NCBI RefSeq assembly: GCF_004115745.1
Contig: NZ_QXIL01000002.1
Coordinates: 62,001-126,000 of the forward strand
Direction of reading: 5' to 3'
DNA from: Levilactobacillus suantsaii
Lineage (GTDB): Bacteria > Bacillota > Bacilli > Lactobacillales > Lactobacillaceae
Length of the DNA stretch: 64,000 bases
Shown here: one piece after another, positions 59,587-64,000 of the stretch
Layout of the letters: each line of letters starts with the position of its first letter
Position numbering within the stretch: position 1 is the stretch's first letter
Notes under the pieces: model-generated
Database searches by the model: none
What the model was told of the DNA's origin: nothing
What the model saw: only the letters and a program-made list of their open reading frames with translations
Made by a program: the position numbers and the translations under genes

Positions 59587-59646
59587 GAATAACTTAAAAG
59601 TGCACCGCCTTCAAATGGATCTTCCATTTAAAAGCGGTGCACTTTC
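59587..59646. repeat. Dispersed palindromic repeat, copy 2
   Basis: Arms AAAGTGCACCGC (59597-59608) and GCGGTGCACTTT (59634-59645) with inner CAAATGGA/TCCATTT. It matches copy 1 at 26624-26684 in arms, loop and the GAATAACTTAAAA flank. It lies between the convergent EAL and LCP genes and would terminate both. Confidence 0.8.
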
Positions 59647-59683
59647 GTATTTAGTCTAAACTCATTAACTTTTTAGTAGCTTG

Positions 59684-60763
59684 TTATTGGCCACCACCTG
59701 GGCCGCCGGTACCTCCAGCCCCCCCAGTGGTGCCGGTACCAGTACTATTGCCTGGTGAGATAGCGGTCGACCCCGTCGTCGTAGTGGTATCGGCGGTGGT
59801 CATAATAGCGATTTTTCCTGTTTTGGCATAGGCCAAGCTAAGACCGTTACGAATATAGTTCGTGACCCGTTGGAGTTCCGATTTCGTCGCAACTTCCATA
59901 CTTTGCCCGTTCATCGTTTGACTGCTTCCCTGGATATGGGTCGTCTTGATGTGCTTAAGCGCCGTACGGTAATTCTGCGCCAACGCCGTTAAATCATTAA
60001 AGGTCAAATCAGTTTGCGTTTGCTTCGACAGCGATTGGATAAACGATTCGTTCAGTAGTGTCGATACTGATTTACTTTGCTTCAACAGGGCCATGATGAC
60101 CTTTCGTTGCCGCGTCTGCCGACCATAATCCCCTTGCGGATCATCGTCACGCATCCGGGCATAAGCCAACGCTTTCTTCCCGTTCATGTGGGTCTTGACA
60201 CCCTTTTTAAAGGTGTACCCGCCATAACTAAAGCTCAAAGTTGGCTTCAAAGTCACACCACCGACTTCGTTAATGATTTTTTTCATTCCGCCCATGTTGA
60301 TAATGGCGTAGAAATCAATGGGGACGTTCAGCATCTTTTGGACCGTGGTAATGGCGGTCTTGGACTTGCCCCAAGCGTACGCCGCATTCAATTTAGCGGG
60401 TGACTGGCTGGTGTACCCCGGAATATTGACCGCTAAGTCACGGGGCAAACTGGTCATCGTGGTCTTCTTGGTCTTAGGGTTGATGGTCACCACCATCATA
60501 CTATCGGTTCGGCCCTGAAAGTTTCGGCCCAACGCACCGGTGTCGGTCCCCATCAACAAAATCGAAATCGGCTTTTTCTTCGCCAATTGTTGACTCACGT
60601 TCCGCAGTTTAGTAACGCCCGACGCCTTATACGACTTCTTGACGGAACTTTGCAAGTTTTGATATTGATGGGCGCCGTACGCGACACCACCCACGACCAG
60701 CACCAAGATGAGTGCTAAAAATGTTTTGAGCCAGGGGTGTCGATTTCTTCGTCTACGTTGCAT
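59684..60763 (-). CDS. LytR-CpsA-Psr (LCP) family glycopolymer transferase
   Basis: A 359-residue membrane-anchored protein that attaches teichoic acids or capsule to peptidoglycan. Basic start, one membrane helix (about 14-31), then the LCP domain with ILLMGTDTGALGRNFQGRTDSMMVV, TSLPRDLAVNIPG, NMGGMKKIINEVGGV and RMRDDDPQGDYGRQTRQRKVI. The last 40 residues form a low-complexity Thr, Ser and Gly-rich tail ending in GGPGGGQ. A consensus promoter lies at 60934-60962. Confidence 0.92.
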   Translation of the reverse strand: MQRRRRNRHPWLKTFLALILVLVVGGVAYGAHQYQNLQSSVKKSYKASGVTKLRNVSQQLAKKKPISILLMGTDTGALGRNFQGRTDSMMVVTINPKTKKTTMTSLPRDLAVNIPGYTSQSPAKLNAAYAWGKSKTAITTVQKMLNVPIDFYAIINMGGMKKIINEVGGVTLKPTLSFSYGGYTFKKGVKTHMNGKKALAYARMRDDDPQGDYGRQTRQRKVIMALLKQSKSVSTLLNESFIQSLSKQTQTDLTFNDLTALAQNYRTALKHIKTTHIQGSSQTMNGQSMEVATKSELQRVTNYIRNGLSLAYAKTGKIAIMTTADTTTTTGSTAISPGNSTGTGTTGGAGGTGGPGGGQ

Positions 60764-60933
60764 GTTGCCATCCTTTCAACCACCGGCTTGCGACCACCGG
60801 GGTACACATAATCTAAAAATGATTGAACCCGTCCATTATAAGCGGGATTCCTTAAGTCTTCCTAAGCTTGTCCTGACCTTAATCAAATTCCAAGGTTTCT
60901 AAAACAATGATAAAATGATTAGATTATCATAAT

Positions 60934-60962
60934 ATTTTAATTATATTTTAACCAGTTGTCAA
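60934..60962 (-). promoter_or_regulatory. Promoter of the LCP gene
   Basis: A perfect -35 TTGACA (60957-60962) and -10 TAAAAT (60934-60939) with 17-nt spacing on the minus strand. The leader would be about 160 nt. Confidence 0.7.
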
Positions 60963-60978
60963 GCACCATTGGGCTATC

Positions 60979-61048
60979 AAAAAACCACGTCGTCAGCTGA
61001 CCGTCCTGCTAAAAACGGCTACTCTAACCACGTGGTCGGTCAGCTCGT
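60979..61048 (-). terminator. Candidate terminator after ktrA
   Basis: AGCTGACCG (61037-61045) pairs with CGGTCAGCT (60995-61003), with an inner loop, and a six-T run follows at 60979-60984 on the minus strand. Confidence 0.6.
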
Positions 61049-61071
61049 TTTCCTAGGAGCTGACTAGTGTA

Positions 61072-61730
61072 TTATTTCTTTAATGTTTCGTCAAGGGCCT
61101 CGACTTGTTTGACCGGTCCCACCACGGTCAAAATATCGTGTAATTGCACGATTGCCGTGGGGTCCGGGGAGATGTCAATCTTTTGGCCCCGTTGAATCGC
61201 AATCACCGTTAAATCGAAGCGTTGGCGTAAATTCAACTGAATCAAATTTTGGTTGACGAAGGTCGGATCCGTGATGACAACTTCGGCAAGGGTGTAATCC
61301 TTGCTCAAGTCAATAAAATTCAGAATATGGTTCGACAAGAGTTTACGGGCGATGCCCCGGCCCATGTCCCGTTCGGGGAACACAACCTGGTCGGCACCCA
61401 CTCGTCATGGTCGGCCGTTTCGGCCTTGGCTATCACTTTCTTGGCCCCCTGTTCTTTAGCCAATAATGTGGTGAGGATACTGGCCTCCATGTTGTTCCCA
61501 ATCCCAACGATGACGTAATCAAAGGTATCGATATTCAACCGCCGTAAGACCTCTTCGTCACGCGTGTCCGCAATTAGAGTCTGTGTGGCCACATCGACTA
61601 ACTCGTTGACCCGTTCCTCGTCAACATCAACGGCTAATACATCTTGGTGCATATCGACCAACGTTCGCACGACTGCTTCGCCAAAGCGTCCTAAGCCCAA
61701 TACCGCACAGTTTTTTCGCAATTTTGCCAC
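61072..61730 (-). pseudogene. ktrA: Potassium uptake regulatory protein KtrA, frameshifted
   Basis: Two overlapping frames make one RCK protein. The first (61320-61730) has the NAD-binding Rossmann domain (AVLGLGRFGEAVVRTL, DVDEERVNELVD) up to KVIAKAETADHDE, then runs out of frame. The second (61072-61401) continues as VGADQVVFPERDMGRGIARKL with the RCK-C domain. Compared with the Bacillus KtrA pattern HHKVLEKIGAD, about four codons plus one base are missing at the junction, consistent with a 13-nt deletion near 61404-61410. Downstream of ktrB by 3 nt. The product is probably non-functional. Confidence 0.82.
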
Positions 61731-61733
61731 TCC

Positions 61734-63089
61734 TTAACCAATTAAAATGTTTTCTTCCGGATACCGGATACGGTTGACCCGCGTCTGCCGCTTCGACAGT
61801 GAGTACAACGAGGTAAAGATACCGACCCGGCCAATAAACATCAATAAAATAATCACGATTTTGCCCACAGCACTTAGATCCGGGGTCAAGCCCATGCTTA
61901 AGCCTACGGTCCCAAATGCGGAGAGGACTTCAAACACAATGTATTCTAGTCCATACCCGCGCGGAATCTTCTCGGTCTGCGTCAAGATCAGCGTTGCAAC
62001 GGCAATCACGATACTAGCCAAAAAGACTAACAATAGCGCCCGGCTGATGTTGGCCTGGCTGAAGCGCCGGTGACTGAATTCAACGTCGTCCTTACCTCGC
62101 AACTGGGCGATACTTTGGAGCATCAACACCCCAAAAGTCGTGGTTTTAATCCCACCGGCCGTTGACCCGGGCGTCCCCCCAACAAACATTAAAATCATAA
62201 TTAAGAAAATACTCCCAGCATGTAGTGAGTGTGTCGGTAAAGTAATAATTCCCGCCGTCCGGGGCGTCACACTCAAAAATAAAGTGTTCAAAACCCGATT
62301 GGGCCACGCCATTTGGTCCGCAAAGCGGCTCAAGTTCCCCTCGGTCACTAATAGGGCCACAAAACCAACCACGAACAACGTTCCCGTGGTCACCAGGGTC
62401 AATTTTGAGTTTAAACTGAGGCGCTTACGCTCATGGTAGAGCAAGAGATCGCGCCAGACCAAAAAGCCCAGGCCCCCACTAATAATTAAAATAATGGTCA
62501 CGATGAGTAAGTACGGGTCGTGACGAAATCCTTCGAGACTATTACCGAAAACGTCGAAACCGGCGTTACAAAAGGACATCACTGAGTGGTAGACCGATAC
62601 ATAAAGGCCGCGTCCCCAACCATACCGGGGGACGAAATCTAGGGCCAAAAGTCCCACGCCACCCACTTGAAACGCTGCAGATAACCCAATGACGTATTTC
62701 ATCACGCTCTTAGTATCACTCAGTGTTTCTAGGTTCAAAGATTCCTTGACCATCAGTTGCGTTGATAACCCCATATTACGATGGCGGCGAATCAAGTTAA
62801 ACAACAACACGGCAAAGGTCATGTATCCTAGGGCCCCGACTTCGGCCATCCCCAAAATGACCACCTGACCAAAAATCGACCAGTGGGTGGCTGTGTTCAC
62901 CACAGTCAAGCCCGTGATACAGGTTGCTGACGAGGCCGTGAAGACGACGTTCAGAAAGGATGTCTCTTGGCCGGTACGGGTCGCCGCGGGTAAACTTAAT
63001 AAGATGGTTCCCAGGGCAATAATCAGCACGAACCCAAAGACCATTTTTTTCGAAAGCGTATCTAAAAATCGCATGTGCCAAATCTTCAT
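61734..63089 (-). CDS. ktrB: Potassium uptake channel KtrB (TrkH family)
   Basis: A polytopic K+ channel subunit of about 451 residues with four pore-loop repeats. Selectivity-filter regions are SSATCITGLT, FCNAGFDVFG, GGTPGSTAGGIKTTTFGVL and SAFGTVGLSMGLTPDL. It needs a KtrA ring for normal gating, but the neighbouring ktrA is broken. The start is uncertain (63107, 63089 or 63074). None has a strong ribosome site, while AGGAGG lies about 50 nt further upstream. Confidence 0.9.
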   Translation of the reverse strand: MKIWHMRFLDTLSKKMVFGFVLIIALGTILLSLPAATRTGQETSFLNVVFTASSATCITGLTVVNTATHWSIFGQVVILGMAEVGALGYMTFAVLLFNLIRRHRNMGLSTQLMVKESLNLETLSDTKSVMKYVIGLSAAFQVGGVGLLALDFVPRYGWGRGLYVSVYHSVMSFCNAGFDVFGNSLEGFRHDPYLLIVTIILIISGGLGFLVWRDLLLYHERKRLSLNSKLTLVTTGTLFVVGFVALLVTEGNLSRFADQMAWPNRVLNTLFLSVTPRTAGIITLPTHSLHAGSIFLIMILMFVGGTPGSTAGGIKTTTFGVLMLQSIAQLRGKDDVEFSHRRFSQANISRALLLVFLASIVIAVATLILTQTEKIPRGYGLEYIVFEVLSAFGTVGLSMGLTPDLSAVGKIVIILLMFIGRVGIFTSLYSLSKRQTRVNRIRYPEENILIG

Positions 63090-63107
63090 CAAACCCAAGC
63101 AAGACAC

Positions 63108-63344
63108 TCACACCCAAATTAGCGATTGAGCCCCTCACTTCACCTCCTAAATCCCAAAATCTGCTCCTCTCAGCTTAAGCCCGAAACCCGCTTAAAAGCA
63201 AGGGGATTTTAGCCTCGAAGGCAAGTTTTTGGGCGTCACTTGCCGGCTTTCTTGGTCACCGTCCTAAGTCCCCCGTTTGTATGCCTACTAAGAGCCAAAA
63301 GGTCGTACACTACAGGAGAGGTTACTTTTAAGGAGGAAACGCCT
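63108..63344. other. Divergent intergenic region between ktrB and the phosphatase gene
   Basis: It holds the ktrB leader (minus) and the promoter region of the histidine-phosphatase gene (plus). A strong AGGAGG on the minus strand (63143-63148) opens a frame that does not join ktrB. No c-di-AMP riboswitch could be recognised. Confidence 0.35.
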
Positions 63345-64000
63345 ATGAAAACCATCACGTTGTACCTTGTTCGCCACGGCGAAACCTACTTCAACGTGTT
63401 CCATGAATTCCAGGGATGGAGTGATACCCCGTTGACTAATCGGGGCCACCGGCAGTTGGCCCAAACGGCGGTAGCTTTGCGTCCATTGTCGTTTGCCCGT
63501 ATCTACACTAGTGATACCAGCCGGGCGATTAGTAGCGCCACGCAAATTCAAGCGACTAACGATTGGCACCTCCCCGTGACGTCTCTTGCCAGCTTGCGAG
63601 AACACTTTTACGGCGCGTTTGAAGGTCAACCAGTAGCTTATACCTGGCACTTGATTGCCCAGGCTCACGGCTGGACCGATTACGCCGATTTAGTTGCTCA
63701 CACTTCAGTCGACACCGCTCAAGATTTACTGCATACCGCCGACCCTGCCCAATTGGCGGAAACTAGTCAGGACTTTTGGGAACGTTTCTTAATGGGCTTA
63801 GACCAAATCTACCACGAGAACACCGGTGACCAACCCGTGTTGCTGATTTCTCACAGTTCAAACCTGCGGGCCCTAATTGCACGTTACGCCCCCATGTTGT
63901 TGGACCCCCTCACCCCCGAAAACAGCAAGATTACCCGGCTAACGTTGCAACATGACCCCGATTTACACCTGAAGATCGATTACTATAATCGTGACCGGCT
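63345..64000 (+). CDS. Histidine phosphatase family protein (partial, runs off the window)
   Basis: An open frame of 218 codons continues to the window edge. The phosphohistidine motif LVRHGETYFNVFHEFQGWSDTPL is at residues 7-29, and the second catalytic His is in LLISHSSNLRAL (near residue 172). It belongs to the broad phosphoglycerate-mutase-like superfamily. Substrate unknown. AAGGAGG lies 8 nt before the ATG. Confidence 0.9.
   Translation, partial: MKTITLYLVRHGETYFNVFHEFQGWSDTPLTNRGHRQLAQTAVALRPLSFARIYTSDTSRAISSATQIQATNDWHLPVTSLASLREHFYGAFEGQPVAYTWHLIAQAHGWTDYADLVAHTSVDTAQDLLHTADPAQLAETSQDFWERFLMGLDQIYHENTGDQPVLLISHSSNLRALIARYAPMLLDPLTPENSKITRLTLQHDPDLHLKIDYYNRDR

Noticed and set aside
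62797-63138. 113-codon frame starting at GTG after AGGAGG
   Set aside because: Runs out of phase through ktrB with shadow-like composition. Only its ribosome site is noteworthy.
63108-63344. c-di-AMP (ydaO-type) riboswitch before ktrB
   Set aside because: I looked for it because Ktr systems often have one, but could not match its core.

Overview
The window looks like chromosome from a heterofermentative lactobacillus of the Levilactobacillus type. The basis is the proteins and gene orders: mreBCD-minCD, upp next to the F-type ATPase operon, T-box leaders, murT-gatD, a D-Ala ligase with the Phe typical of D-Ala-D-Lac ligases, and the lactobacillus unit of structured RNA, small membrane protein and usp. 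It is mostly housekeeping sequence. I see no phage, IS element, CRISPR array, rRNA or tRNA. Genus placement is inference.

Layout: 1-1.3 kb, an M16-peptidase pair (yfmF with an internal stop, start of yfmH). 1.4-4.0 kb, an amino-acid ABC transporter behind a T-box leader with a second partial T-box unit. 4.0-8.1 kb, the division and shape operon mreBCD-minCD. 8.2-12.7 kb, folC and valS (T-box with a GTA specifier). 12.7-16.6 kb, tpx, then an M20 hydrolase with a peptide-binding lipoprotein behind a T-box. 16.7-21.1 kb, thiI, cysteine desulfurase and ezrA. 21.2-26.5 kb, fRMsr, rpsD with a pseudoknotted leader, DUF1054, yueI, rarA, a 6S/Lacto-usp-like RNA, a small membrane protein and usp. 26.6-29.8 kb, a repeat element, an HTH-TPR regulator and a membrane GDPD. 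29.8-33.2 kb, ddl, an unknown protein and an SPFH protein. 33.2-38.2 kb, gcvH-like, rodA, DUF2969, yidD, mbl, murA and DUF1146. 38.3-45.8 kb, atpBEFHAGDC and upp. 46-49.5 kb, tsaC-prmC-prfA-tdk. 49.8-51.8 kb, murT-gatD. 51.9-56.6 kb, a serine hydrolase and a heterodimeric ABC exporter. 56.8-59.5 kb, two small proteins and a divergent GGDEF/EAL pair. 59.6-63.1 kb, a second copy of the repeat element, an LCP protein, a broken ktrA and ktrB. 63.3 kb to the end, a histidine phosphatase running off the edge.

Two themes dominate. One is envelope growth and division: Mre, Mbl, RodA, MinCD, EzrA, MurA, Ddl, MurT-GatD and LCP. The other is RNA-level control: three T-box leaders, the S4 leader and the 6S-like RNA. 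Two genes look damaged: yfmF by an in-frame TGA and ktrA by a frameshifting deletion. The least explained parts are the palindrome family at two convergent junctions, the AT-rich gap beside the HTH-TPR regulator, and a few small-ORF or sRNA candidates.
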